Source: Lachnospiraceae bacterium (GTDB taxonomy: Bacteria > Bacillota_A > Clostridia > Lachnospirales > Lachnospiraceae). From it: DNA of 43,166 nucleotides. The notes below the pieces were generated by a model. That model saw only the letters and a list, made by a program, of their open reading frames with translations, had not been told where the DNA came from and ran no database searches. Below, piece by piece: positions 7,602 through 16,299 of the stretch. The stretch covers positions 1 to 43,166 of the forward strand of contig JAILPG010000312.1 of assembly GCA_024699595.1 (NCBI GenBank), read 5' to 3'. A program made the position numbers and the translations under genes. Each line of letters opens with the position of its first letter. Positions within the stretch are counted from its first letter, which is position 1.

Positions 7602-9728
7602 TTAACCGAAATACTTAAATGCAAGCATCGTGATATCATCAAACTGCGGAGCATCGCCGACAAATGTGTCCACGCTCTTCTTGACGTTCTGAAGAAGTGT
7701 CCTGGTATCGGCATCAGGCTGTTCATTAAGGGCGTTAAGCATCCTGTCCGTTCCATACAGTTCGTTATGTTTATTGGTAGCCTCCGGCACACCGTCGGTA
7801 TATACATAGATACAGTCACCCGGGTAGATCTCAAAGTCATGCTCCATATAGGTCATTCCCTCCATGGTGGCTACTGCCGGCGAGTGCTTATACTGCACCA
7901 GCTCAAACCGGGAACCCGCCCTGCAGATGGTCGGATGCTCATGTCCGGCATTTGCAGCGGTACCAACTCCGGTCTTAACATTTATGATCGCAAGCCATAC
8001 AGTGACAAACAGGCCTGCCTCATTGCCCTCGCAGAGCTGGTCGTTTACCTTTTCAAGGATAGCCGCGGGCGACATATCCTCTTTTCCTCCGCTGTGGTGA
8101 TTCTTTATAAGAGTCTTTGTGATCACCATGAACAGGGCCGCCGGAACGCCCTTGCCCGAAACATCGGCCATTACGAGAGCCAGATGATCGTGATCTATAA
8201 AGAAGAAATCATAGAAGTCACCGCCGACTTCCTTGGCGGGATCCATGGTCGCATAAATGTCAAATTCCTTACGTTCGGGGAAAGCAGGGAATATGCTTGG
8301 AAGCATGTCCGCCTGTATCTGGGTGGCAACGGAAAGCTCCGCTCCTATCCTCTCCTTCTCGGCAGTCACTTCCCTGATATGCTCCACATATTTCTTCAGA
8401 TCGTCCTGCATCACGTTGAAGCGCTCTGCAAGCTGGCCTACCTCATCTCCGGTATCCACTGATATCTTCTGGTCAAAATGTCCTTCACCTATGCCCCTGA
8501 CACCGAGTGCCAACTTCTGTATAGGACGTGTGATGGTTCCTGCAACTGCAAAGGATGCAAGTATGACTATGATACCGACGATCGAAAAATATAGCATTAC
8601 AAGCTTGTTGAGAGAAAAGATCCTTTCCTTCATCCGGCTTTGGGATTCTTCGGTAAGGCTGTCGCTCTGAGCCTTTGCTTCCCTTGCGGGCGCAGATACT
8701 TCATCCGTTTCTATGCTGGCACAGAAGATCCATCTGGTCTCGGACATCCTCGCATAGGCCACATAGCTGTTCTTATCTTCATATATGGTCTCTGCTATGC
8801 CCTCGTCAGACTTACTGATGGCATCGAGGAAATCATTGTCGGAAAAATGATGAGTGACATCGGCATCAAAACCTTCATCATCCATATCGACATGAGCCAC
8901 GAAATCTGATTCCTGGGTCTCGTAATCCGGAACCAGGATAAAGCAGTCTCCGGTCTCTCCGATCTTTAAGCTCATCACTTCCTCGATCATGCTGGTAAGC
9001 ATCATATCCGAAGCAACGACACCGGCAGGTCTTCCATATTTGTCATTAAAGGTCATGGCTGCTGTGATACAGGTGTTTCCGTAGGAATCAAGATAGGTCG
9101 GAAGCCATATGAGCTGACCCGGGGATTCCATCGCAGCCTTGTACCATCCTCTTTCCCTCGGGTCGTAATCCTCATTATAGGCGTTTGATCTGGAATATCT
9201 GTAGGATATTCCGCTCTTTGTCCCTATATAGATATTGTCAAGCGTCTCTCTGCTTTCAAGGAACGGGGCGAACATATACTCACAGTTTGAGAGTATGCTC
9301 ACTTCTTTTTTGATGGCCTCGGTCTCCTTGACTCCCTTTACAAGGAAATACTTCTGACAGGCCACTCCTGCCTCGGTCTGATCCGGACGCGGCATAGCCT
9401 TTCCTTGGAAATTGTCACTGTTTTCATACAGACTCTGGGTATAGGCAGCTGCCTCACAGACTACCTTATTAACCTCATAAAGCTCACCGTTTGCCACCTC
9501 TGCCTGTTTCTGCACAAGCTTTGTAAGATAATCCTCAGCCTGTGACAGCAGCGATTCCTTGGCTACTCCGGAGGAATTAAGACCTACGGCTATATTGGTC
9601 TGCTGGAACTGATCCATCATCGAATTGATTATGTAATACGATGCCCCGAAGATCACAAGAAGCGATCCCAGTGACATGATCATGATGACCATCAGTATCT
9701 TAATGCTTATCTTCGTATTCTTAAACAT
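7602..9728 (-). CDS. Cache-HAMP-SpoIIE (RsbU-type) serine phosphatase
   Basis: The 708-residue protein has a membrane segment (about 12-34), an extracytoplasmic double-Cache-like sensor (about 40-370, with DPRERGWYKAA at 189-199), a second membrane segment (about 376-398), a HAMP domain (to about 450) and a PP2C/SpoIIE phosphatase. Phosphatase motifs are VGGDFYD (501-507), ADVSGKGVPAALFM (521-534), a DGVPEATN motif and FDDITMLAF near the end. Such proteins dephosphorylate STAS anti-anti-sigma-type proteins in response to outside ligands. It is the last gene of an operon that begins with a STAS protein and an RsbW-like ATPase, so its substrate is probably that STAS protein. GGAGG precedes the ATG. 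It starts 39 bases after the ATP-grasp gene. The ligand is unknown. Confidence 0.92.
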   Translation of the reverse strand: MFKNTKISIKILMVIMIMSLGSLLVIFGASYYIINSMMDQFQQTNIAVGLNSSGVAKESLLSQAEDYLTKLVQKQAEVANGELYEVNKVVCEAAAYTQSLYENSDNFQGKAMPRPDQTEAGVACQKYFLVKGVKETEAIKKEVSILSNCEYMFAPFLESRETLDNIYIGTKSGISYRYSRSNAYNEDYDPRERGWYKAAMESPGQLIWLPTYLDSYGNTCITAAMTFNDKYGRPAGVVASDMMLTSMIEEVMSLKIGETGDCFILVPDYETQESDFVAHVDMDDEGFDADVTHHFSDNDFLDAISKSDEGIAETIYEDKNSYVAYARMSETRWIFCASIETDEVSAPAREAKAQSDSLTEESQSRMKERIFSLNKLVMLYFSIVGIIVILASFAVAGTITRPIQKLALGVRGIGEGHFDQKISVDTGDEVGQLAERFNVMQDDLKKYVEHIREVTAEKERIGAELSVATQIQADMLPSIFPAFPERKEFDIYATMDPAKEVGGDFYDFFFIDHDHLALVMADVSGKGVPAALFMVITKTLIKNHHSGGKEDMSPAAILEKVNDQLCEGNEAGLFVTVWLAIINVKTGVGTAANAGHEHPTICRAGSRFELVQYKHSPAVATMEGMTYMEHDFEIYPGDCIYVYTDGVPEATNKHNELYGTDRMLNALNEQPDADTRTLLQNVKKSVDTFVGDAPQFDDITMLAFKYFG

Positions 9729-9767
9729 ACATAATCCTCCGTGGCCAAAACCGATAAGTAAATGCGG

Positions 9768-10694
9768 TCAGGCAAACGTTATCTGCGAAAAAGCAGACGT
9801 CAGAATATCCTCGATCATATCTTCATAAACTATGCCGGCTCTTTCGGCTTCCTTAGGCATGAGACTCGCCCTTTTAAGCCCCGGTACGGCATTTATCTCA
9901 AGTACATAAGGTGTCATATCCTTTGATACCATGATATCGACTCTCGCATATCCTCTTGCGCCCGTAACTTTATATACCGAAGCAGCAAGCTCTGTAAGTC
10001 TGTCTTTCATTTCCTTTGAAAGAGTGCATTCCCTTATGTCATAATTTCCGGTAAATGAAATGATATCGGAACTCTCATCACTTCTGTCAAGATCTACTCC
10101 CTCGACCGGGGGAAGCACCACCAGATCATCGTCTTTTTCATAGAGTCCGGCAGTGTAAAAGCCTCCGTCTATGAAGCTCTCGATAAATATCGGATCATCA
10201 AAGGCAAACACATTCCTTATCTTTGCAAGATCCTCCCTGCCCCTTATAAGCTCTATCCCAAAGCTCCCGCCCTGTGTAGGGGACTTTGCCACAAACGGAT
10301 ATCCGAACTCTTCATAGGGATAACTGCCATCCCTGTAAGTGTCACTGTCAAGTATATCCCATTTGGGGGTGCTTATCTTATAATGATCAAACAATAGTTT
10401 ACATAATATCTTGTCATTTATTAACGAAGCAGCCCTCATGCCGCTTCCCGTAAACGGAATGCCTTCATGCTCAAGCATCGCCTGAAATGTGCCGTCGCCG
10501 TATCCTTTTCCCTGAACACACAGAAATACAACATCAACATCCTCATCCTTGAGATTCCTTATTATATCCCTTCCGATCTCAGTAAGATATACATCATAAC
10601 CTCTGCTCTTAAGTGCCTGTGCAATATCCCCTGCGTTCTTTTTTGAAGGTCCTCTCTCCTCCGGGGTGCCTCCGTATACTACGCCAACCCTCAT
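9768..10694 (-). CDS. Divergent Ddl-like ATP-grasp ligase
   Basis: The 308-residue protein follows the D-Ala-D-Ala ligase fold from MRVGVVYGGT to LMPKEAERAG. By hand alignment to E. coli DdlB the ATP and metal residues remain (Arg251, Asp253, Glu266, Asn268), as do equivalents of Glu15 (Glu13) and Ser281 (Ser277). Other pocket positions change: His63 becomes Gln61, Ser150 becomes Gly143, and Lys215 of the omega-loop becomes Asn217. It may ligate other amino acids or act as a regulator. The ATG at 10694 overlaps the MFS stop as TAATG, which decides this start over an upstream in-frame one. It sits inside a partner-switching operon, an unusual place for a cell-wall ligase, and is a second Ddl homologue in this window. 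Confidence 0.83.
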   Translation of the reverse strand: MRVGVVYGGTPEERGPSKKNAGDIAQALKSRGYDVYLTEIGRDIIRNLKDEDVDVVFLCVQGKGYGDGTFQAMLEHEGIPFTGSGMRAASLINDKILCKLLFDHYKISTPKWDILDSDTYRDGSYPYEEFGYPFVAKSPTQGGSFGIELIRGREDLAKIRNVFAFDDPIFIESFIDGGFYTAGLYEKDDDLVVLPPVEGVDLDRSDESSDIISFTGNYDIRECTLSKEMKDRLTELAASVYKVTGARGYARVDIMVSKDMTPYVLEINAVPGLKRASLMPKEAERAGIVYEDMIEDILTSAFSQITFA

Positions 10695-12676
10695 TATAAA
10701 ATATCCTCCTGTCTGCCGCTTCTTTTGCTCCTGATCCATCCGAATAATATGAACAAAAGCGCCATCACAAAGAAAATGATCGCAAGCAGCCTTATCCCGG
10801 ACTGGAATCCGATGACTATCACCGCGGCAAACACAAACGGTCCAAGCATTTCCATGATCTTCTTTAAAAATGACAGAACAGATAAAGATCTCCCCTGCCC
10901 GAGCCTTTTTACTGCAGGAAGCATTAAGAAGAAATTGTTCTGTACGCCAAATCCCGCACTGTCAGCTGTTCCAAGGAGCGCCGCCCCCGCAAACGGAAGG
11001 ACGAGTCCTGCTCCGATGCCCGGCAGGAAAAGACTTAAGGATATGGCAAGATTGTAATAGAAATTGACCTTTTTAAGCCTCAGGCCGCCCATTGATGCTA
11101 TCCTTCTCGAAAGAGCAGGTCCTGCATATACGATCATGATACCGTATAAGAGCTGGGCTCTTCCAACATCCGTTACGCTCCTTCCGATGCTCTCAAAATA
11201 GAGCGGCAGATAATAGCTTGTATATGAAGCGGCAATACTTGCCGGTGCTATCATAAATACGAGGAGGGATATCACGGACTGTATTTCGTTTCTTACAGTC
11301 TTCTTATCCCTTTTCTCCGTATCCGAGGCCGCGCCGATATCCGTATGCGGCAGCAGAGCATTCTCCATCCTTATTATCATGAGTGATGTTAAAAGGGTTG
11401 CAACAGCCGATATCATGAAAACGGTCCTGTAGCCGAAAATATCCGCAAGAATGGACCCGACAGCGGCGCCGCAGTTAATACCTGCGTATATTCCCGCATT
11501 AAGAAGAGCAAATCCAAGAAGCTTTTCATTGTCGTTTCTTCCAAACAGAGAAAGATTTCGAAGAGTCATCCAGCAGAAGCCGTATCCAAGACCAACAAGA
11601 GCCCTCGCAAAAACAAACATCACCAGATTTACGGAAACGGCAGACATAAAAGTACCGCCCGCCACCATCACAAGTCCCGATATGAACGGAAGCTTCCATC
11701 CCTTTTTCTCAAGTATCAGTGTGGTTATGAAAATGGCTGAACAGGTAAGCAGCGTCTCTGCGGACTGCGGAAGACCGGCTGCGGTATTGTCGGAAATGCC
11801 CTTTATGGGATTGACAAGCGTCTTTGCCATCGTTGGAATAAAAGCAGCCGAGAGCCTTGATGCAAAATAAAACAGAAAGGCTATCTGCCTGATGTAATAA
11901 AGGGATGAGAGCATGCGCCTGTCTTCAGTGATCTTATCGCCTCCCGTTGAGTCGCTTACATTGACCTTCTCCATGTTCCTGACGATCAGCCGAAACATTA
12001 AGAGCACCATCTCAACCGAGAAGAACAGCGAGGTAACAAGAACAGTGACCAGATTAAGCACTATCCCCTTTATCTGCGCGGTTATATAGGAAGGATCCAC
12101 AAAAAAGCAGATCTGATCAGCCTTGCTGAATACATAGGAAAAACGGTTTATCCCCGGCGGATCTTCATCTGGAAGAGGCTGTCCGAGCTTAGTCTTATCG
12201 GAGGAATATATGATGATCCCGTTATCATCCGTGGCTGAGATCTCAACTATCACACCTTTACAAAGATCCCCAAGCACACCATCAAGATCCTGTTCTTCGG
12301 TCTCTTCGGCTATACTGATTACGTTTCGGATATCTTTGTACTTGCTGTAATTAAAGAGCTGCTGTCTTACGGCGACGATCTCAAAGAAAAATGCCACCTG
12401 TATGATGATGAGCACTGCGATCAGCATGGCATTGATATTGGTGCTCTCAAGCTTTCCCTCAATATCAAAAACAGGGCCTTTTGCATAGAAAAAACCCAGT
12501 GCGATGCAGGCAAGAATTGTAAGTATCAAAAGAACATCAAAAGGCACCGCCGTATATTCGGCAGGCTCATTGATGTTCAGTACGACCAAAAATGCCGCTA
12601 CGATTATTATGGTAAGTGAAGATCCTATAAATAGATATAATCTTGTTTTTTTTGAGTTATCCAGTCTGCTGTTCAT
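10694..12676 (-). CDS. MFS transporter fused to an extracytoplasmic Cache-like sensor
   Basis: This 660-residue membrane protein has three N-terminal helices (about 13-33, 45-65, 81-103). A soluble segment (about 105-205) carries a Cache-like pattern, VEISATDDNGIIIYSSD followed by KTKLGQPL. A fourth helix (about 204-232) and a charged linker come next, then a major facilitator domain of about 12 helices from residue 258 onward. A normal MFS protein is about 400 residues, so the first 255 are an added sensory module. The ATG overlaps the ATPase stop (ATGA), and its own stop overlaps the ATP-grasp start (TAATG), so the three are probably translationally coupled. It may transport or sense the signal feeding the STAS/SpoIIE switch. 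The substrate is unknown. Confidence 0.85.
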   Translation of the reverse strand: MNSRLDNSKKTRLYLFIGSSLTIIIVAAFLVVLNINEPAEYTAVPFDVLLILTILACIALGFFYAKGPVFDIEGKLESTNINAMLIAVLIIIQVAFFFEIVAVRQQLFNYSKYKDIRNVISIAEETEEQDLDGVLGDLCKGVIVEISATDDNGIIIYSSDKTKLGQPLPDEDPPGINRFSYVFSKADQICFFVDPSYITAQIKGIVLNLVTVLVTSLFFSVEMVLLMFRLIVRNMEKVNVSDSTGGDKITEDRRMLSSLYYIRQIAFLFYFASRLSAAFIPTMAKTLVNPIKGISDNTAAGLPQSAETLLTCSAIFITTLILEKKGWKLPFISGLVMVAGGTFMSAVSVNLVMFVFARALVGLGYGFCWMTLRNLSLFGRNDNEKLLGFALLNAGIYAGINCGAAVGSILADIFGYRTVFMISAVATLLTSLMIIRMENALLPHTDIGAASDTEKRDKKTVRNEIQSVISLLVFMIAPASIAASYTSYYLPLYFESIGRSVTDVGRAQLLYGIMIVYAGPALSRRIASMGGLRLKKVNFYYNLAISLSLFLPGIGAGLVLPFAGAALLGTADSAGFGVQNNFFLMLPAVKRLGQGRSLSVLSFLKKIMEMLGPFVFAAVIVIGFQSGIRLLAIIFFVMALLFILFGWIRSKRSGRQEDIL

Positions 12677-13305
12677 GCCTTCTTCATATAGACATCAAGC
12701 GCCACATGATCGTTGCGGATACCTACTTTAACATCATCCGCAAGGCTTCCCACAACCGACCTTTCAAGCTCGTCCCATGCCTCATCCTTATTTTCACCGT
12801 CAAATGATCCATCCTCGACAGAATCGCGATATCTTGACAGGGACCAGTAAACAACATTCATGAAATCCGTGGCTCCGATATCACCGGGCATTCCCATCGC
12901 TATCGACGGTGAAGCACAGGCAACAAGCTCAGCGTCAGGCCCGGAGCCCGGCATCAGAAAAGCAAGCTCAAACGCTTCACGGATCTTTCCGGTAATACCC
13001 TTTGCAGATTCATTTTTCCCGGATTTTGAGAGTGATATGAGATTCTCCCTCTTCTCAAGATTCATTGCGGTCTCGGTTTCCAAGTGTATAACACAGTCGT
13101 CATCCTTATTGATAAACGTCATATTGATATCAATCTCTCCGGTGACGGTCTTTAACATGGCCATGGTATCCTCTGTAAGTAAACGCAGTCTTCTGGTCTG
13201 CTTTTCATTAAGGCCCGCAGATACCGCAAAGGACTCAGCCTCATTAAGAACCTCGCTTATATCATCACCGGTACTCACAATTGACAGTTCTCTGGATTTG
13301 ATCAT
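12673..13305 (-). CDS. RsbW-like ATPase with degenerate active site
   Basis: The 210-residue product sits directly after a STAS protein gene, where an anti-sigma kinase such as RsbW or SpoIIAB is expected. Its first half resembles the GHKL fold: LNEKQTRRLRLLTEDTMAML fits the helix that carries the N-box. The conserved Asn is missing, however, and no DxGxG box is visible. The second half (about 120-210) contains a segment ending GSLADDVKVGIRNDHVALDVY. It may bind the STAS protein without phosphorylating it, or use an altered nucleotide site. It overlaps the MFS start by four bases. I judge it a partner-switching component, but kinase activity is doubtful. Confidence 0.62.
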   Translation of the reverse strand: MIKSRELSIVSTGDDISEVLNEAESFAVSAGLNEKQTRRLRLLTEDTMAMLKTVTGEIDINMTFINKDDDCVIHLETETAMNLEKRENLISLSKSGKNESAKGITGKIREAFELAFLMPGSGPDAELVACASPSIAMGMPGDIGATDFMNVVYWSLSRYRDSVEDGSFDGENKDEAWDELERSVVGSLADDVKVGIRNDHVALDVYMKKA

Positions 13306-13319
13306 ATCCGTCCTCCAGT

Positions 13320-13616
13320 CTATTCTATGGTAAGGATATCAGAAAAACCTGTAACCTCAAATATCTCCATTATATCCTCATTAGCGCCTGTAACCTTCAT
13401 GCTGCCCTGCTTGTTCATTATCTTCTGTGTGGACAGTAATACTCTTAATCCGGCAGATGAAATGTAATCAAGGGACTTAAGATCGAATACAAGCTCCTCG
13501 ATCCCGTCAAGGCTCTCTCTGAGCTCACTCTCAAGCTCCGGTGCAGTTGTGGTGTCAAGACGTCCCTCAAGAGCAACCGTCATGCTTGTTCCATTTTTTT
13601 CTTTGTTGATAGTCAT
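13320..13616 (-). CDS. STAS-domain anti-sigma-factor antagonist-like protein
   Basis: The 98-residue protein is a single STAS domain: LEGRLDTTTAPELE (17-30), VFDLKSLDYISSAGLRVLL (43-61) and the C-terminal FEVTGFSDIL. The Ser pair at 53-54 is the candidate phospho-site, as in RsbV and SpoIIAA. AGAGGAGG precedes the ATG. As first gene of the operon it should be made in excess and switch between a free and a kinase-bound or phosphorylated state, with the SpoIIE phosphatase encoded last resetting it. No sigma factor gene is nearby, so the final target is not evident. Confidence 0.9.
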   Translation of the reverse strand: MTINKEKNGTSMTVALEGRLDTTTAPELESELRESLDGIEELVFDLKSLDYISSAGLRVLLSTQKIMNKQGSMKVTGANEDIMEIFEVTGFSDILTIE

Positions 13617-13665
13617 AGCTTTTCCTCCTCTGAAACTGTATCAATACACTTTTTTTATATCTGTA

Positions 13666-13703
13666 TTTACGGTAAACAAAATCATTAGTTTACTACTTAC
13701 TAA
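13666..13703. promoter_or_regulatory. Cluster of TTTAC/GTAAA half-sites upstream of the STAS operon
   Basis: TTTAC (13666-13670) and GTAAAC (13672-13677) form a near-continuous palindrome. A GTTTAC (13688-13693) mirrors GTAAAC across ten bases, and TTAGT/ACTAA (13685-13703) forms another dyad. The spacing between STAS and degV is 106 bases, and this cluster fills its middle, so it may be an operator for the partner-switching operon. I could not fix a promoter with confidence. Confidence 0.35.
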
Positions 13704-13722
13704 TTTAGCAAGCCTTTCTTTC

Positions 13723-14610
13723 TTAATCAACCCTTTCTTTTCCCCAGAAGAACAGGGCGACCGTTCCGGGACCTGTGTGCGCTCCTATAGTAGTCCCTAT
13801 ATAATTGATCTGGACCTTCCCCTTAAGCTTCGGAAACGTCTGTTCCACGAGCTCTGCCACGGCCTTTGCGTCTTCAACGCAGCCTGACTGCGAGATATAG
13901 CACTTCCCGTCATAATCGGTGCCGTTATCGGCGCACTCCTTCATCTTTTCAACGATCCTTGAGATCACTTTCCTCTTGGTTCTGACCTTTTCCCTTACTA
14001 TCAGCCTTCCCATGTAGTCAACGTTCAAAAGCGGGCAGATGCCGAGTATCCCGCCGATCGTTCCGGCAGTTTTGGATACTCTTCCTCCCTTTACGTAAAA
14101 GGTGAGATCTGTTGAAAAGAACCAGTGGTTAAGCCTCAGTCTGTTATTAACGGCAAAGTCATATACCTCGTCAATGCTCTTTCCTTCATCCCTGAGATCG
14201 CACAGGGCATCCATTAACAGTCCGAAACCCGATGATGCGGCAAAAGAATCGACTATATATATCTTTCTGTCGGGATATTCGATCGAAAGACTGTCCCTTG
14301 CGATATTCGCCGAGTTGATCGATCCCGATATCCCCGATGACAGACAGAGGTGGATTATATCCTTTCCCTCTTTTAAAAACTTTCTGAAATGCTCCTCGTA
14401 CTCCTCCGAATTGACCTGGCTTGTGGCGGTATCCGCACCCTCCGCCATCATCCTGTAGAAATCCTCAAAGGATATCGTCTGTCCGAGGTCATCATAATGA
14501 TCGACGCCGTTTAACTGATAATGAAAGTAGATGCACTTCAGATCCCTGCTCTCAAACTGCTCCTTGGGGATATCTGCCGTGGAGCAGCAGCTTATCACAT
14601 AATCAGCCAT
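13723..14610 (-). CDS. DegV family fatty-acid-binding protein
   Basis: The 295-residue protein fits the DegV family, which binds fatty acids and, in the FakB form, presents them to a fatty acid kinase. It starts YVISCCSTADIP, has the FEDFYRMM segment followed by TATSQVN, and a C-terminal GTTIGAHTGPGTVALFFWG loop typical of the lipid pocket. AGGAGG lies just before the ATG. It follows the HAD gene by 26 bases and is the last gene of the long housekeeping run. No FakA gene is in the window. Confidence 0.9.
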   Translation of the reverse strand: MADYVISCCSTADIPKEQFESRDLKCIYFHYQLNGVDHYDDLGQTISFEDFYRMMAEGADTATSQVNSEEYEEHFRKFLKEGKDIIHLCLSSGISGSINSANIARDSLSIEYPDRKIYIVDSFAASSGFGLLMDALCDLRDEGKSIDEVYDFAVNNRLRLNHWFFSTDLTFYVKGGRVSKTAGTIGGILGICPLLNVDYMGRLIVREKVRTKRKVISRIVEKMKECADNGTDYDGKCYISQSGCVEDAKAVAELVEQTFPKLKGKVQINYIGTTIGAHTGPGTVALFFWGKERVD

Positions 14611-14636
14611 TTGTTTCCTCCTGTCTCCTCATTTCT

Positions 14637-15353
14637 TTACCTGCCGGTTAATATCCTGTAATCTTTCCGCCTCTTTATCCTGCTCTTTGAAAGGATATAA
14701 AATTCACAGCCCGCGCGCTTTGCCGCCTCCCCGTCTCTTGACATCCTGTCGCCGATCATGATCAGATCACCGGGTTCATAACCGTGATCCTCCATCAACA
14801 GATTAAGTCCCTTTGGATCGGGTTTTAAGACGCCTACTCTCTCATCCGTTGCCGCATAACTGCCCTTTATTCCCTGTATTTTTAATGCTTTTAACTTATC
14901 CTCCACCGGATAATCGGAAAAAATGTAGCTTTCTATTCCTTTTTTCGAAAGCTCACCGATAAGATCCGCTGCCTTCTCATCCCTGCAGCTGTATATGATC
15001 TCTAAAGGTCTTTCATATATCCACATATCAACCGCGGCCTTAACGGCCTCGGGCTTCATCTTAAGATCCATGGCTGTCCTTGCATACTGTAATGCCGACA
15101 GCTCATCAAGGCCCACACAGCCCTTCATCATTCCGTCCGCAGCCTTCTTAAGGGCATCCCCCGTATTTTCCTCATCCTTCCAGGATTCCCTTATCTGTCT
15201 GAACTGCTTAACGGCTAAAAGCTCCTTTATCCTGTGCGGACGTATAAGATAATAGGAAACTAACGAAAGCGCCATCTTAATGCGCATGTCCCTCTGATAA
15301 TACAGGGTGCCGTCAAGATCCCATACAACGGCCTTATGATCATATAAGTGCAT
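14637..15353 (-). CDS. HAD-superfamily phosphatase
   Basis: The 238-residue protein has the HAD motifs: DLDGTLY (12-18, nucleophile Asp12), IFSDYP (motif II), a Lys in VLKPDP (motif III) and GDRMSRDGEAAKRAG (motif IV). It should hydrolyse a phosphomonoester in the cytoplasm. The ATG at 15353 has AAGGTG at good spacing; an upstream GTG at 15365 would overlap that ribosome site. It overlaps the end of the UbiA gene by 14 bases. HAD domains are also found fused to UbiA prenyltransferases in other bacteria, so it may dephosphorylate the lipid product of its neighbour. Confidence 0.87.
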   Translation of the reverse strand: MHLYDHKAVVWDLDGTLYYQRDMRIKMALSLVSYYLIRPHRIKELLAVKQFRQIRESWKDEENTGDALKKAADGMMKGCVGLDELSALQYARTAMDLKMKPEAVKAAVDMWIYERPLEIIYSCRDEKAADLIGELSKKGIESYIFSDYPVEDKLKALKIQGIKGSYAATDERVGVLKPDPKGLNLLMEDHGYEPGDLIMIGDRMSRDGEAAKRAGCEFYILSKSRIKRRKDYRILTGR

Positions 15354-16299
15354 TGCAGAGCACACCTTTCGATACTTCTATCATCCACGGATCCACCCAT
15401 CTGTTTAAGAAAGGGATATCCACAAAGGTCAGTATTATGAGCACCGTAATGAGTACGGCAAGATATATCAGAAGATTCTTTTCCCTGTACAGCTTCTCGG
15501 GCTTCTGAACGGCCGAATCCGGCTTAAAGCTTATATACAGATAAAAGCAGAACAGTCCGAAGATAAACGGCATGCCCACCAGGTATTCGATACGGTATTT
15601 GATCATGAAGATACCGATGAAGAACGTGGAACAGAGGGCATAGAAAAACGAGGAGATGAGTAATGACTGTTCGGAGTAGAACTTAAAGGATCTCCTGTAG
15701 AGTCCTGCCTTCTCGGGATCTCCTATCATCCTGTATTCGGCAAATCTTTTGGTCGCCATCAAGAATGCGCCGGCAAACCAGTATCCTATGAGAACTGAGC
15801 TTGGAGGTATGGTCTTTACGGTGATGATGAACCATCCAAGAAGCAGCCTTATCATGTTGTTGATGGATTCGGACAACACGTCAAGATACGGGATATCCTT
15901 GGTCCTTATGGGCTTTACATTGTACAGGACACCCATTATGAGAAGCCACAGCTCCGTATACAGGAAATACCTGTTCACAAGCAGAGACAAAGCCACACCG
16001 ATAATGATACATATCGCGTACTCTGCCATCACAAGCGAAAACTTCATGTTTTCGGATACTACCGGCCTGTTTTTCTTGGTGGGATGGAAACGGTCAAACT
16101 CCGCATCCAGCCATTCATTTATAACGTAATTTGCCGATGCTATGAAGCAGGTCGCAAAAAAACCGGCAAAAAGCTTTAACACGGTATCGGCAGAAAACGC
16201 GTCATCGCTTAAAAGAAGGCCTATCGCAACTCCCGGCAGGATGAACGCATTCTTGATCCAGTGGTCCGGTCTTGCTATCTTGATATAGTTCTTTAACAT
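15340..16299 (-). CDS. UbiA-family prenyltransferase, decaprenyl-phosphate phosphoribosyltransferase-like
   Basis: The 319-residue polytopic protein has about nine hydrophobic segments. It carries the first UbiA Asp motif as NEWLDAEFDR (61-70, Asp65 and Asp69) followed by HPTKKNRP, and a second acidic motif at YLDVLSES (138-145). The pair ARPDHWIKN and HPTKKNRP resembles the branch that moves 5-phosphoribose from PRPP onto a polyprenyl phosphate, rather than the quinone or heme branches. It overlaps rpe by 7 bases. Ribulose-phosphate epimerase upstream and a phosphatase downstream fit a pentose-lipid route, but that is inference. Product identity is uncertain. Confidence 0.83.
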   Translation of the reverse strand: MLKNYIKIARPDHWIKNAFILPGVAIGLLLSDDAFSADTVLKLFAGFFATCFIASANYVINEWLDAEFDRFHPTKKNRPVVSENMKFSLVMAEYAICIIIGVALSLLVNRYFLYTELWLLIMGVLYNVKPIRTKDIPYLDVLSESINNMIRLLLGWFIITVKTIPPSSVLIGYWFAGAFLMATKRFAEYRMIGDPEKAGLYRRSFKFYSEQSLLISSFFYALCSTFFIGIFMIKYRIEYLVGMPFIFGLFCFYLYISFKPDSAVQKPEKLYREKNLLIYLAVLITVLIILTFVDIPFLNRWVDPWMIEVSKGVLCNALI

